Below are positions 25,987 through 35,192 of a stretch of 64,000 bases of DNA, in pieces. Both the position numbers and the translations under genes were made by a program. The notes under the pieces are model-generated. The model saw only the letters and a program-made list of their open reading frames with translations, had not been told where the DNA came from and searched no databases. The stretch lies in the NCBI RefSeq assembly GCF_001050155.1, contig NZ_LFVY01000008.1, forward strand, positions 62,001 to 126,000, written 5' to 3'. The first letter of the stretch is position 1, and every line of letters begins with the position of its first letter. The stretch is from Nitratireductor soli (GTDB lineage: Bacteria; Pseudomonadota; Alphaproteobacteria; Rhizobiales; Rhizobiaceae).

Positions 25987-27189
25987 CTAGTCCGCGTGGC
26001 TGGCATAGAGATGTTCGATGACCATGCCGGCTGCTCTGTTGGCAGCCGCGCCGGGGAAGTTCGTCGTCACGACGATGGCGAGATCCCGCTCCGTGTCGAC
26101 CACGATTCTGGCCAGGTTCATCGAATTGGATCCGTTGTGGGTGAGCAATGGTTTGCCTGCCCAGTCAAACGCAACGCTGCTCCAGCCCAGACCATAGCCA
26201 CCGGTGCCGGGGGTGCCTGGCGGTGGATTTTCGCGCAGCGGGGTCTGAACGTGGACAGCCTGAATCCGCTGCAGCGTTTCGGGCTCGACCAGTCGCGGCC
26301 CTCGTGTTGCTTTCCCGGCGTTCCAACCGGCCCATTCGGCATAATCCAGAATGGACATATGGGCATTGCCGGCCGGTGCCATGACGGGCGGGATATCTGC
26401 TGCCGGACCCCACAGCATGGCTGTTACCGAACCGTCCGGCGCAACCCGATGTCCCAGTGCCGCATCGATCAATCCATAGGTCGCCTGAGGGCCGAGCCCG
26501 GCGCTTTCCATCCCCAGGGGGGCGAAGATGCGCTCATGCATCATCTGTTCCCAGGGCGTGCCGCTGGCTTTCTCGAGCATCATTCCGGCGATCATGTAGC
26601 CGAAGTTCGAGTACTGGAACGGCGAGCCGTCCGGTATGACAAGTTCGTGGTGTTTCCACGCATCGAGGGCATGAAGCCGCTGCTCGATCGGATTGTCGTC
26701 AAAAGCTGCGTTGCTGAAATAGAGTTCGATCAGCTCGTCGGTGTCGCCGGGGATGCCGCTGGAGTGCGACAGGAGCTGTTCCAGCGTGGCATTGGCCAGG
26801 CTCTGGCTCATGTCCTCGACGTCGTCGCCAAGCACCTCGCCGACCCGGGAGTCCCAGCGCAGCTTTCTCTCCTCGACCAGCATACCGGCAAGGGTCGCGG
26901 TCATGGATTTTGTGTTCGAGCCAATGTGGAAGCGGTCGCTGATGGTGACAGGCATGTCCCTGTCATGGACACGCGTGCCGGTGGCTGCCGCTGAAACCAC
27001 GACGCCGTCCTTCACCAGGGCGGCGGCCAGCGCCGGCAGGCCATATTCGATCCGAACCGCATCGAGGTAGCTTTCCAGACCCGTTTCCTCGGCTGACGCC
27101 GATGCAAGCAACAACCCAGAACCGAGTGCGCCAATCAGCACCTGCATGGAAAATGCGAGGCGATTTGTGTCGGCTCTCACCTTCGTCAT
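25987..27189 (-). CDS. class C beta-lactamase-like serine hydrolase (400 aa)
   Basis: Secreted serine hydrolase of the beta-lactamase/esterase class C superfamily. The N-terminal hydrophobic signal ends near ASA (31-33). Catalytic motifs are Ser91-x-x-Lys94 (SNTK), Tyr193-Ser-Asn195 and His351-Asn-Gly353 in place of KTG. The HxG box is common in esterases and D-aminopeptidases of this family, so antibiotic resistance is not implied. The substrate is unknown. Confidence 0.88.
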   Translation of the reverse strand: MTKVRADTNRLAFSMQVLIGALGSGLLLASASAEETGLESYLDAVRIEYGLPALAAALVKDGVVVSAAATGTRVHDRDMPVTISDRFHIGSNTKSMTATLAGMLVEERKLRWDSRVGEVLGDDVEDMSQSLANATLEQLLSHSSGIPGDTDELIELYFSNAAFDDNPIEQRLHALDAWKHHELVIPDGSPFQYSNFGYMIAGMMLEKASGTPWEQMMHERIFAPLGMESAGLGPQATYGLIDAALGHRVAPDGSVTAMLWGPAADIPPVMAPAGNAHMSILDYAEWAGWNAGKATRGPRLVEPETLQRIQAVHVQTPLRENPPPGTPGTGGYGLGWSSVAFDWAGKPLLTHNGSNSMNLARIVVDTERDLAIVVTTNFPGAAANRAAGMVIEHLYASHAD

Positions 27190-27382
27190 TTTCTCACGCG
27201 CACCACTTCGTTTCTTCCGCCAGGCAGGAATCCGGGTTTGCTTGCGTCGTGGAGCAATTCGAGGCGAAGTCGCATTCGCTGAATCCTGCGCCGCGCGCCA
27301 AGCTTTGAGGGGACGCTAGAGAAGGAAATGGTGAGCGGCTATCCGATATCCGCAAAAGTGACGCTGTCTGCAAAATCGAGCG

Positions 27383-28417
27383 TCAGGCGCATCGAGCGAG
27401 TGTCGCCGTCGGGGTCTCTTCAAAAACCTGCTTGTACTCGCCGGCGAAGCGGCCAAGGTGCAGGAAGCCGAATTGCATGGCGATCCGCGTAACCGTGGTG
27501 CTTTTCGCGTCTGCGGCGCGCAGCGCGGAGCGTGCGCGATTCAACCGGCAAAGACGAAGATAGGCAAGCGGGGACATGCCGACATATTCGTGGAAAGCAT
27601 ATTGCAGTGTCCGTTCGCAGACGCCTATCGACACGCAGATATCGACGATTGTGGGCACCTTGTGCTCAGCGAAACGCGCTTCGACATAACTCCGCGCCAT
27701 TCTGCAGGTACGCAAAGCGCGTGACCGGGCCGCACGCGACAGCGGCTTCGCGTCGTCCTGTGTGGTGGCGCTTGCGGTCCGCAGTGAGGTCTGCAGAATA
27801 ATGCTGCGCAAGACGCCTGGATCCACACTTTCCCCCCGCATGACTGCGGCATTGGCGGACCTCAGCCACAGGTCGAGGGCCAGGCTTAGGTCGTTCTTTC
27901 GGGTGGTGCTGAACTGCACAACCTTTCGTGGGGGCCGATCCCATGCCTTTGGGCTGAGTGCCTGGGCACCGCGAATGAACTCCTCCTCGCTAAAACTGAT
28001 ATAGGCAGTTTGCGTGCCGGCAGGGACGTATAGGTCGAACGCAGTGTTTTCCGGCATGAAGAAGATTGTGCCAGCGTCCTCGGCGGAATGCTCTGAAAAG
28101 CGGAATGCCGGGTCCGGTGTGCAATAGGAGATTGTGCACAAATTGGTCGGCGTGATGCCAAGCTTTTGCACTGCAGCGTCCTGGCGTTCCCGAACGACCT
28201 GCTGGCTTCCCAGATCCAGGCTGTCCATATGGGCCAACCATCTGCCGCGGCTAAGCTGATAGCACTCCATGCCAATCCAGGGTTGCATCGAGGCTTGAAC
28301 GGCAGCGTCCTCGATCGCCGCCGACCGCAGGCCATTGCCATCGGCTGCCGTTTTCCGGTCCGCATGGGATACGTCGCCGATTGAGATCAAGCCCCTAGTT
28401 TGCGCGGTCGAAGTCAT
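27383..28417 (-). CDS. AraC-family transcriptional regulator (344 aa)
   Basis: An N-terminal AraC-binding-like domain (about 40-190) is followed by two helix-turn-helix motifs at the C terminus (TIVDICVSIGVCERTLQYAFHEY and TVTRIAMQFGFLHLGRFAGEYKQVF). It is transcribed in the same direction as the serine hydrolase and carbonic anhydrase, 193 bp upstream of them, and may control them. The effector is unknown. Confidence 0.88.
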   Translation of the reverse strand: MTSTAQTRGLISIGDVSHADRKTAADGNGLRSAAIEDAAVQASMQPWIGMECYQLSRGRWLAHMDSLDLGSQQVVRERQDAAVQKLGITPTNLCTISYCTPDPAFRFSEHSAEDAGTIFFMPENTAFDLYVPAGTQTAYISFSEEEFIRGAQALSPKAWDRPPRKVVQFSTTRKNDLSLALDLWLRSANAAVMRGESVDPGVLRSIILQTSLRTASATTQDDAKPLSRAARSRALRTCRMARSYVEARFAEHKVPTIVDICVSIGVCERTLQYAFHEYVGMSPLAYLRLCRLNRARSALRAADAKSTTVTRIAMQFGFLHLGRFAGEYKQVFEETPTATLARCA

Positions 28418-28884
28418 GCTTCCTCAACTGCGGCATGAACCTACCCCTGTTTGGGGCCGAGGTGCAAATTCGTTTGGCGTGAGCCTGTCGAGGCTCCGTC
28501 TCTGGTTCGGATCCTGCGGGATGGCACTCTGGCCTGTTGCCGATTTTTCCGACATGCGATTGAGGAGCTAAAGTAATTCCCCGAAAAGTGGGAACCGGTT
28601 TTCCGTCCGGAATTGCGCAAAGACACTGAGATGGAGCATTTCTGTGACTCGGAGAAAAACGGAAATGCTCCAGCGTCGCTTGCTCCTCAATCACCGCGTG
28701 GCTCAGATACCCCAGTGCTTGCTGCCGTCGCCGAGCGTGGTTCCTCTCGCGATCGATCGCACGCTGCGCGCGGAGACGCGTGATTGGCCCGGCTGAGGTC
28801 GGAAATCTACCTCCCGTCCGGCACTTCGGATTGTGATGTCGAGAGGGAGCGGATCCCCTCGATGCCAGCGGCACGGAGCTGATA
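28418..28884. other. 467-bp intergenic region with repeat-derived sequence
   Basis: No convincing gene is seen on either strand. At 28575-28618 there is AAGTGGGAACCGGTTTTCCG-type sequence common in Hyphomicrobiales intergenic repeats. GGAGCATTTC (28633-28642) pairs perfectly with GAAATGCTCC (28662-28671) to form a 10-bp hairpin. It separates the minus-strand AraC and phn operons and may carry the AraC promoter. Confidence 0.5.
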
Positions 28885-29688
28885 TCAGATGACGCGCTTG
28901 CGCAGCCAGGCCGAGACCACCTCGCCGAGCACGACCAGAGCGAGGATGCTCAGAAGCACCGTCGCAGCCTCCTGCCAGTTGAAGGTGTCGATGGCGCTTT
29001 GCAGGATGATGCCGATGCCGCCCGCGCCGACCAGGCCAAGCACGGTCGATTCGCGCAAATTGATGTCCCAGCGCAGGATGGCGACGGCCCAGAAGGTGGG
29101 CATGACTTGCGGCACGATGGCATAGACGATGACCTTGAAGCGCGAGGCCCCGGTCGCCTCCAGCGCCTCGACCGGACGCTTGTCGATCTCCTCGATCGCC
29201 TCGCCGAGCAATTTGCCGATGAAGCCGATGGAGCGGAACATGATGGCGACGATGCCGGCAATGATGCCGGGGCCAAAAATCGCCACGAACAGCAGCGCCC
29301 AGATGATCGTGTTGACCGAGCGACTGGAAACCAGGATGAAACGGCCGAGCCACAGCGTGGCGGCATTGGGCGTCGTGTTCTGGGCGGCGATATAGGCGAC
29401 CGGCAGCGACACCACGACGGCGATCGCCGTGGCGATGGTGGCGATGTTGACGGTTTCCAGAAGCACCGAGAGAATGCTCGGCAGGTTGCGCGCATCGGGC
29501 GGCACCATTCGGCCGAACAGGTCCGCCATTTGCTGCGGGGCGTCGAACACCCAGGCCCAGATGACATCGATGCTGGTGAGCGACCAGACAATGGCGAGCG
29601 CGGTGAAGAGGAAGACGGCGAAGCGCAGCATACGCTCGCGCGGCGTGTAGCGGGCCCACTCCTGAGGCGTCGGGTCCATGCTTACCAT
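28885..29688 (-). CDS. phnE: phosphonate-type ABC permease PhnE, second copy (267 aa)
   Basis: Permease of the PhnE family with about six helices. The EAA-like loop IDKRPVEALEATGASRFKVIVYAIVPQ and the C-terminal NLRESTVLGLVGAGGIG motif are characteristic. It overlaps the first phnE by 7 bp and is the last gene of the operon. Two different phnE genes in tandem are usual in this transporter class. Confidence 0.92.
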   Translation of the reverse strand: MVSMDPTPQEWARYTPRERMLRFAVFLFTALAIVWSLTSIDVIWAWVFDAPQQMADLFGRMVPPDARNLPSILSVLLETVNIATIATAIAVVVSLPVAYIAAQNTTPNAATLWLGRFILVSSRSVNTIIWALLFVAIFGPGIIAGIVAIMFRSIGFIGKLLGEAIEEIDKRPVEALEATGASRFKVIVYAIVPQVMPTFWAVAILRWDINLRESTVLGLVGAGGIGIILQSAIDTFNWQEAATVLLSILALVVLGEVVSAWLRKRVI

Positions 29689-30500
29689 ATTCGTTTCCTG
29701 ATCTGACCGCTGACCGCCTCGCTGAAGAGGATGACGGCGACGATGACGATGGTGATGGCCAGCGCGAAATCGTAATCGTAGCGGCCGAAGGCGTTGGCGA
29801 GCGTCGAGCCGATGCCGCCGGCCCCGACGATGCCGACCACGGCGGAAGCGCGCAGATTGCTGTCGAGCTGATAGATGCTGAGGCCGATCTGCCGCGGCAT
29901 GATCTGCGGAAAGACGCCATAGATCAGTGTCGAAAAATAGCCGGCGCCCACCGAGCGCATCGCCTCCACCTGGCCCCAGTCGATCTCCTCGATCTTCTCC
30001 GCCAGCATCTTGGCGACGAAGCCGATGGAATAGACGATCAGCGTCAGCACGCCGGCGAGCGGGCCGAAGCCCACCGCCTTGACGAAGATGATGGCGACGA
30101 TGACGGGGTGGAAGCTGCGCGCGACGACGATCAGCGCACGGCCGAGCAGGTAGATCGGCATCGGCGCCAGGTTCTTGGCGGCCATGAAGGCGATGGGGAT
30201 CGACAGGAGCACCCCGCCGACCGTCGCCAGTATGGCGATCTTCAGGCTTTCAAGGAAACCGTCGATCAGCAGGCCGCTGCGCTCGAAGCTCGGCGGAAAG
30301 GCACCGCTGAAGATGCGCGCGGCGCGGGCGAAACCCTGCGCGACACGCTGCCAGTCGATCGGCAGCATCACGCAGGCCCAGATGAAATAGGCGACAGCCG
30401 CTGCCATGAGGCCGTAGCGCAGCAGCGGATTGGCGATCAGCGGCGGCCGGCGCCATGTGTCGGGCAAACCGTCGGGCAGGCTGTCGGGCGCGGTGCTCAT
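29682..30500 (-). CDS. phnE: phosphonate-type ABC permease PhnE, first copy (272 aa)
   Basis: Partner permease with the same layout: an EEIDWGQVEAMRSVGAGYFSTLIYG coupling loop and the NLRASAVVGIVGAGGIG motif near the C terminus. It overlaps phnC by 4 bp (ATGA). Confidence 0.92.
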   Translation of the reverse strand: MSTAPDSLPDGLPDTWRRPPLIANPLLRYGLMAAAVAYFIWACVMLPIDWQRVAQGFARAARIFSGAFPPSFERSGLLIDGFLESLKIAILATVGGVLLSIPIAFMAAKNLAPMPIYLLGRALIVVARSFHPVIVAIIFVKAVGFGPLAGVLTLIVYSIGFVAKMLAEKIEEIDWGQVEAMRSVGAGYFSTLIYGVFPQIMPRQIGLSIYQLDSNLRASAVVGIVGAGGIGSTLANAFGRYDYDFALAITIVIVAVILFSEAVSGQIRKRIW

Positions 30501-31291
30501 GCGTTCTTTGCCCGCAGCGGGGTAACGTTCACCATCTCGCCGCGTTCTTCGGCAGGGACGCCTGCGTAGATGTCGTCCATTGCCGCCGTATCGAGCGCAG
30601 CGGGTTCCGCATCGAAGATGATGCGGCCATAGCGCATGCCGACGATGCGGTCGGTGTAGAGCTTGGCCTCGGCGACGTTGTGGATGTTGATGAGCACGGG
30701 CAGCGCGAACTCGCGCGACAGGGCGCGCAGCAATTCCATGATCTGTTCGGAGGTTTTCGGATCGAGCGAGGCGGTGGGTTCGTCGGCCAGCAGGATCTCC
30801 GGCTCCTGCATCAGCGCCCGCACCACGCCGACGCGCTGGCGCTCGCCGCCGGACAGTTCGTCGGCGCGCTTGTTGGCGTAGTGGGCGATGCCCACGCGCT
30901 CCATAAGCTCATAGGCGCGGCGGATGTCCTCCTTGGGATAGCGGCGAAACACGGCGCGCCATGTGGGCAGGTAGCCAAGCCGGCCGGACTGTACGTTCTC
31001 CATCACGGTCAGCCGGTCGACCAGGTTGAAGCTCTGGAAAATCATGCCGATGCGCCGCCGCGCGGCGCGCAGACCCGCGCCCTTGAGGTCGGTCAGCATC
31101 AGCCCGTTCAGCTCGATCGTTCCGGAACTCGGCTCCACCAGCCGGTTTATGCATCTAAGCAGGGTGCTCTTGCCGGCGCCCGACGCGCCGATGATGGCGA
31201 CGACGCTTTCGCCGGGCACTTCCAGGTCCAGCCCTTTCAGCACAGGCGCGCCGTTGCCATAGCGCTTCACGAGCTGCGAAATCTTCAACAT
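30497..31291 (-). CDS. phnC: phosphonate-type ABC ATPase PhnC (264 aa)
   Basis: Nucleotide-binding subunit with Walker A GASGAGKST, signature LSGGERQRV, Walker B ILLADEPTASLD and the NIHNVAEA H-loop typical of PhnC. The start at 31291 (MLKISQLVKRYG) is preferred over a 12-codon upstream extension that would run into the hairpin behind phnD. Confidence 0.93.
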   Translation of the reverse strand: MLKISQLVKRYGNGAPVLKGLDLEVPGESVVAIIGASGAGKSTLLRCINRLVEPSSGTIELNGLMLTDLKGAGLRAARRRIGMIFQSFNLVDRLTVMENVQSGRLGYLPTWRAVFRRYPKEDIRRAYELMERVGIAHYANKRADELSGGERQRVGVVRALMQEPEILLADEPTASLDPKTSEQIMELLRALSREFALPVLINIHNVAEAKLYTDRIVGMRYGRIIFDAEPAALDTAAMDDIYAGVPAEERGEMVNVTPLRAKNA

Positions 31292-31312
31292 TCGGTCACT
31301 CCGGAAAGAGGA

Positions 31313-31343
31313 TCGGGCGCGAGCCAAGCCATCCCGCGCCCGA
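31313..31343 (-). terminator. hairpin between phnD and phnC
   Basis: TCGGGCGCG (31313-31321) and CGCGCCCGA (31335-31343) form a perfect 9-bp stem with a 13-base loop, starting 12 bases past the phnD stop. Likely an attenuator or stabiliser giving excess binding protein. Confidence 0.55.
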
Positions 31344-31354
31344 CTTGAGGAGGC

Positions 31355-32359
31355 TTACTCCTTGGCGAGGTCCTGCGGCGTGTACTTGACGCCGTTCGCC
31401 TGCTGGATCTCCCGGATCACCGCCCAGTCCTTCTGGTAGGTCACGGGCACGAATTTGCTGACGCCGGAGAACTCCTCGCCAAGTTCCGTTCCCGCGAACT
31501 CAAAGGTGAAGAAGGCTTCCTTGATCTTCTCCACCAGCGCTGGTTCGAGATTGTGCGCATAGGTGTATGACGTTGTCGGGAAAGGATCGGATTGCCAGAT
31601 GATCTTTACCTCTTCCGGATCGTAGAGATCGCGCTCGGCCATGCGATCCACCACCTCGGAAGCGACGGGTGCAGCGTCATAGTCGCCGGCCACCACGCCC
31701 AGCATCGACTGGTCGTGCGAGCCCGAATAGGCCACTTCGTAATCCTGTTCCGGCGTTATGCCGAGACCGGGGAACAGCGCGCGTGGCGCCAGGTTGCCGG
31801 AGTTCGAGGTCGGCGAGGTATGGGCGATGCGCTTGCCCTTCAGGTCGGCCATCTCGTTGATGCCGGAATCCTTGCGTGTGTAGACCTGCAGCGTGTAGCC
31901 GAAGCGGCCGTCCTCCGAACCCATGATGGCGAAGGGCACGGCGCCCGCCAGATTGACGGCGAAAGGCGTCGGGCCGGTCGAGAAGCCTGCTATGTGCAGG
32001 CGGCCGCTGCGCATGGCCTCCACTTCCGCCGAGTTCGACTGCACGGCGAAGAACTGCACGTCCTTGCCGGTGACCGTCTTCAGGTGCTCGATGAAGGGCG
32101 CCCAGATATCCGCATAGATCGCCGGGTCTTCCACCGGCGTGTAGGCAAAGACCAGCGTGCCCGGATCCTGCAGCTTTGCCGGATCGGTTGGAGTATCCGC
32201 CACCAGGTCGCCATCGGCGTCGCAATACATGGCGTCGAGTTGGCCGCGGTCAGGGCAATCCTGGGCTTGGGCGACCGTGCCGAAGGCCAGCGCGGTCAGG
32301 CCGAACAGGGCTGCCGCGGCACCGCCTGCAAGGCGGTTGTTGGGCGTGATGAATGTCAT
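31355..32359 (-). CDS. phnD: phosphate/phosphite/phosphonate-type binding protein PhnD (334 aa)
   Basis: Periplasmic binding protein. A Sec signal (1-32, ending AQA-Q) is followed by the PhnD-family pattern LVFAYTPVEDPAIYADIWAPF, SGRLHIAGFSTGP and LKGKRIAHTSPTSNSG. It is the first gene of the phnDCEE operon and divergent from the HAD/DeoR pair. Because no C-P lyase or phosphonatase gene is present, the ligand may be another phosphorylated small molecule. Confidence 0.9.
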   Translation of the reverse strand: MTFITPNNRLAGGAAAALFGLTALAFGTVAQAQDCPDRGQLDAMYCDADGDLVADTPTDPAKLQDPGTLVFAYTPVEDPAIYADIWAPFIEHLKTVTGKDVQFFAVQSNSAEVEAMRSGRLHIAGFSTGPTPFAVNLAGAVPFAIMGSEDGRFGYTLQVYTRKDSGINEMADLKGKRIAHTSPTSNSGNLAPRALFPGLGITPEQDYEVAYSGSHDQSMLGVVAGDYDAAPVASEVVDRMAERDLYDPEEVKIIWQSDPFPTTSYTYAHNLEPALVEKIKEAFFTFEFAGTELGEEFSGVSKFVPVTYQKDWAVIREIQQANGVKYTPQDLAKE

Positions 32360-32491
32360 TTCTTTCCTCCGCTCCAGGCGCGATGCGCCCGGTTCCTCCC
32401 AAGGCTCGCCTCATCGAGCCGGTATATGCCAAGCGTACCGGCATTTTGTGGCACTTTGCAACAGATGATGCGTTTTTTTTGGAACTACCCT

Positions 32492-32501
32492 CGAAATTTC
32501 G
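32492..32501. promoter_or_regulatory. candidate DeoR operator CGAAATTTCG
   Basis: A perfect 10-bp palindrome lies in the 190-bp divergent gap between phnD and the HAD gene. Its TTTCG half-sites resemble those bound by GlpR-type DeoR proteins. It lies about 50 bases upstream of the HAD start. Assignment to the DeoR at 33392 is inference. Confidence 0.4.
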
Positions 32502-32549
32502 CAGCATAGCGGCTACAAGCGAGGAATATTGCTCAAGGAGGAGGCTTCG

Positions 32550-33392
32550 ATGGCGGGAGAGGCGGCAAGCTTGGCGGCGACGCACGGATTTTCAATGCGC
32601 CCGTTTCATACCCTCGATGCATGCCGCCTGTGCGATGTGGGCTTCGTGCTCACCGACATCGATGACACATTGACGACGGACGGTCGCCTGCCGAGCATCG
32701 CCTATGAAGCACTGGAGCGGCTGAGCGGGGCCGGCGTCAAGGTGGTGCCGGTGACGGGCCGGCCGGCCGGCTGGTGCGATCTGATCGCCCGGCTCTGGCC
32801 CGTCGATGCGGTGGTGGGGGAAAACGGCGCCTTCTACTTTGCCTGCGAGGCGGGTGGCGGCATGACACGGGTCTTCGCGCAGGCCGGCGAGACCCGGCTC
32901 GAGAATCGCCGCAGGCTTGACGATCTTGCCACCTCGATCCTCGCCAATGTGCCGGGTGCGCGCATCTCGGCCGACCAACCGTTTCGCGATGCCGATCTCG
33001 CCATCGACTTCGCCGAAGACGGGCCACGGCTCGGCGAGGCGGAAGTCAGCCGCATCGTCGCCTGCTTCGAGGCTGCGGGCGCCGTCGCAAAAGTGTCGTC
33101 GATCCATGTCAATGGATGGTTCGGACACTATGACAAGCTGGCGATGACGCGACGCCTGTTCGCCGAGCGTTACGATCTCGATATCGACAAGGAGAACGGC
33201 AGGGTGGTTTTCGTCGGCGATTCACCGAACGATGCGCCCATGTTCGGTTTCTTCGCCAACAGCGTGGGCGTGGCCAACTTCGCCGATTTCCGCGACACGG
33301 TGGCGACGCCGCCGAAATGGATTACCCGCCGCGCGGGCGGCGCGGGCTTCGCCGAGGTGGCGGCCGCCGTCTTGAAGGCCCGGGCAGACTGA
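32550..33392 (+). CDS. HAD-IIB-type phosphatase (280 aa)
   Basis: Haloacid-dehalogenase phosphatase with motif I Asp36-x-Asp38 in TDIDDTLTTDG, motif II VTGRP, and motif III/IV GDSPNDAPMF. A C2-type cap lies between. The ATG at 32550 sits 5 bases after a strong AAGGAGGAGG site, which rules out the TTG 21 bases upstream. It probably dephosphorylates the compound imported by the divergent phn-type transporter, or a product of it. Confidence 0.86.
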   Translation: MAGEAASLAATHGFSMRPFHTLDACRLCDVGFVLTDIDDTLTTDGRLPSIAYEALERLSGAGVKVVPVTGRPAGWCDLIARLWPVDAVVGENGAFYFACEAGGGMTRVFAQAGETRLENRRRLDDLATSILANVPGARISADQPFRDADLAIDFAEDGPRLGEAEVSRIVACFEAAGAVAKVSSIHVNGWFGHYDKLAMTRRLFAERYDLDIDKENGRVVFVGDSPNDAPMFGFFANSVGVANFADFRDTVATPPKWITRRAGGAGFAEVAAAVLKARAD

Positions 33393-34162
33393 TGACGCGC
33401 CTGCGCAAGAACGACCGCCGTGACCGCATCCTGATGGAATTGCAGCACCACCCCCATGTGCGCACCTCCGAGATTGCCGCGCGTTTCGGCGTCTCGACAG
33501 AGACCGTGCGCCGCGACGTCGAGGCGCTGAGCCGCGAGGGGCTCATCCGGCGCGCCTATGGTGGCGCATCGGTTGCGCCGATGGGCGCGCAGCCTCCTTT
33601 CGGCGAGCGCGACCAGGCGCGTATCGAGGAGCGCGTGCGGATCGGTCGGCGCGCGGCCGAACTGGTGCGGTCCGGCGAGGTGTTGATGATCGATGCCGGT
33701 TCCACCACGCATCAGTTCGCGCTCTGCCTCGCCGCCGCTGCCTCCGATCTCACCGTGCTGACGAACAGCACCGCCGTTGCCGCCGCCCTTGGCCAGAACG
33801 AAACGATCCAGGTGGTCGTCTGCCCCGGCGACTTCATGGCGCGGGAGGCCGGCATCTACGGACCGGAGACCATCGATTTCCTTGGCCGCTACAATGCCAA
33901 CCGCGCCTTCATCGGCTCCAGCGGCCTGACCGCCAAGGGCATCACAGAGGCGAACCGTCCCTCGGTGGCGATCAAGAGAGCGATGTTTCGCCAGTCGCGC
34001 GAGGCCTATCTGCTGGTCGATCACACTAAGTACGATGTCGATCTCGTCGCCACCGTCGAGCCCCTGTCGGCACTCACCGGAATCATCGTCGATGAGTTGC
34101 CGCCCGCTCCCCTTGCGGACGCCTTGCGCGACAATGCCGTGATTGTCCACGTGGCCCGGTAG
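33392..34162 (+). CDS. DeoR-family transcriptional regulator (256 aa)
   Basis: An N-terminal DeoR helix-turn-helix (RRDRILMELQHHPHVRTSEI, then FGVSTETVRRDVEAL) is followed by a C-terminal sugar-phosphate-binding DeoRC domain with the MIDAGSTTHQFA, LTNS and DHTKYD motifs. The ATG overlaps the HAD stop (TGATG). A regulator of this family points to a sugar phosphate or polyol phosphate as effector for the transporter/HAD cluster. Confidence 0.9.
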   Translation: MTRLRKNDRRDRILMELQHHPHVRTSEIAARFGVSTETVRRDVEALSREGLIRRAYGGASVAPMGAQPPFGERDQARIEERVRIGRRAAELVRSGEVLMIDAGSTTHQFALCLAAAASDLTVLTNSTAVAAALGQNETIQVVVCPGDFMAREAGIYGPETIDFLGRYNANRAFIGSSGLTAKGITEANRPSVAIKRAMFRQSREAYLLVDHTKYDVDLVATVEPLSALTGIIVDELPPAPLADALRDNAVIVHVAR

Positions 34163-34328
34163 CCGCTGGATACGTCGCGCTGTCGCGATCGTCGCTTGGA
34201 GGACGACGGCAAGCAGCATTCCCTTCCCACAACGTTCGAATGACCTCACAAGCGCTGACCCTGGGCATCTCGCAGCCAGGCGGTTTTATCTGAAATCCGG
34301 ATAAATGCGGAAAAACAATGAGATGGAA

Positions 34329-34359
34329 AGGTTCAGCGCTTCCATGAAACACTGAACCT
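34329..34359. terminator. hairpin between convergent DeoR and nadX genes
   Basis: AGGTTCAG (34329-34336) pairs with CTGAACCT (34352-34359), just downstream of the minus-strand nadX stop. The preceding 34270-34325 stretch (ATCCGGATAAATGCGGAAAA) is repeat-like. Probably a transcription terminator. Confidence 0.5.
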
Positions 34360-34361
34360 GT

Positions 34362-35192
34362 CTAGCAGACCAGCGGGTCGACGCGGCGTTCAAGCAGATG
34401 GACCAGGCTAAGCGCCGCAAGCTCGGACGATTTCGGATTGGTCGCCAACGGCTCGTTCTCGATTGCCACGTCAAGTCTGCCGAACGCGCCCCAGGCGACG
34501 ATACGGTGCCCGTTGCGTGTCGCCAGCGGATCGGCGATCATGGTTACTCGCGTCCGGTCGAGCCCGATCCCCGCCATCGCCGATATGGCTGCGACGTTGG
34601 CGTTCTGCGGAAACCGGTCGGCAGCCTGGCGTGCCGAACCGCTGAAGAAGACGGCGGCCTGATCGAGCGCGTCGAGATCGACCGAGGCTTCAGCGGGCGT
34701 GCCGCGCCAAGCGGCCAGCGGTTTGACGATGATATGCTCGACATCGTCGAGCGGCAGGATTGCCGCGGCCGCCAATGCATCAATCCCGCCGACCGCGCCG
34801 GGCGGAACGATGATCTGCCCGCCCGTCTGGCCGGCGAGCGCCGTAAGCCGGTCCCTCAATGCGTCATCGCAGAGTGTGCCGACCGACGAGATCACGAAGT
34901 CGCACCCCTTGGCCAGGGCTGCCGTGCCCCAAGGCTCGACGCTGTCCCGGCCAGCCGCTTCCACGACGATGTCGCACACAATCTCACGCAGTTCCCGCGT
35001 CCGTGCGATCAGCTTCGCTCCCTGGGGAAGACCGGCCCTCGGGGCGCCTGTGTCACGCACGGCGACGGCGACGATCGATATCTCGCGGCGGCCGCGTTCG
35101 TGCAGCAGCGCCGCCACGCGGGTGGCGATCGCCCCCCATCCGATCAGCGCGACGCGGAGGTGGCGCCCGGGCGGCCGGTCAGATGCCGACAT
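34362..35192 (-). CDS. nadX: L-aspartate dehydrogenase-like protein (276 aa)
   Basis: NAD(P)-dependent oxidoreductase of the NadX family. The Rossmann motif is GWGAIATRVA (near residue 18), and the family core VISSVGTLCDD and IIVPPGAVGGIDAL follows. Family members oxidise aspartate to iminoaspartate. The start at 35192 overlaps livF by 14 bases, so it is the last gene of the liv operon. In an aromatic-amine degradation region, it could act on another amino acid. Confidence 0.83.
   Translation of the reverse strand: MSASDRPPGRHLRVALIGWGAIATRVAALLHERGRREISIVAVAVRDTGAPRAGLPQGAKLIARTRELREIVCDIVVEAAGRDSVEPWGTAALAKGCDFVISSVGTLCDDALRDRLTALAGQTGGQIIVPPGAVGGIDALAAAAILPLDDVEHIIVKPLAAWRGTPAEASVDLDALDQAAVFFSGSARQAADRFPQNANVAAISAMAGIGLDRTRVTMIADPLATRNGHRIVAWGAFGRLDVAIENEPLATNPKSSELAALSLVHLLERRVDPLVC

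Noticed and set aside
25987-27189. AmpC-type antibiotic resistance gene
   Set aside because: It has HNG instead of the KTG box and resembles general serine hydrolases and esterases; no AmpR neighbour.
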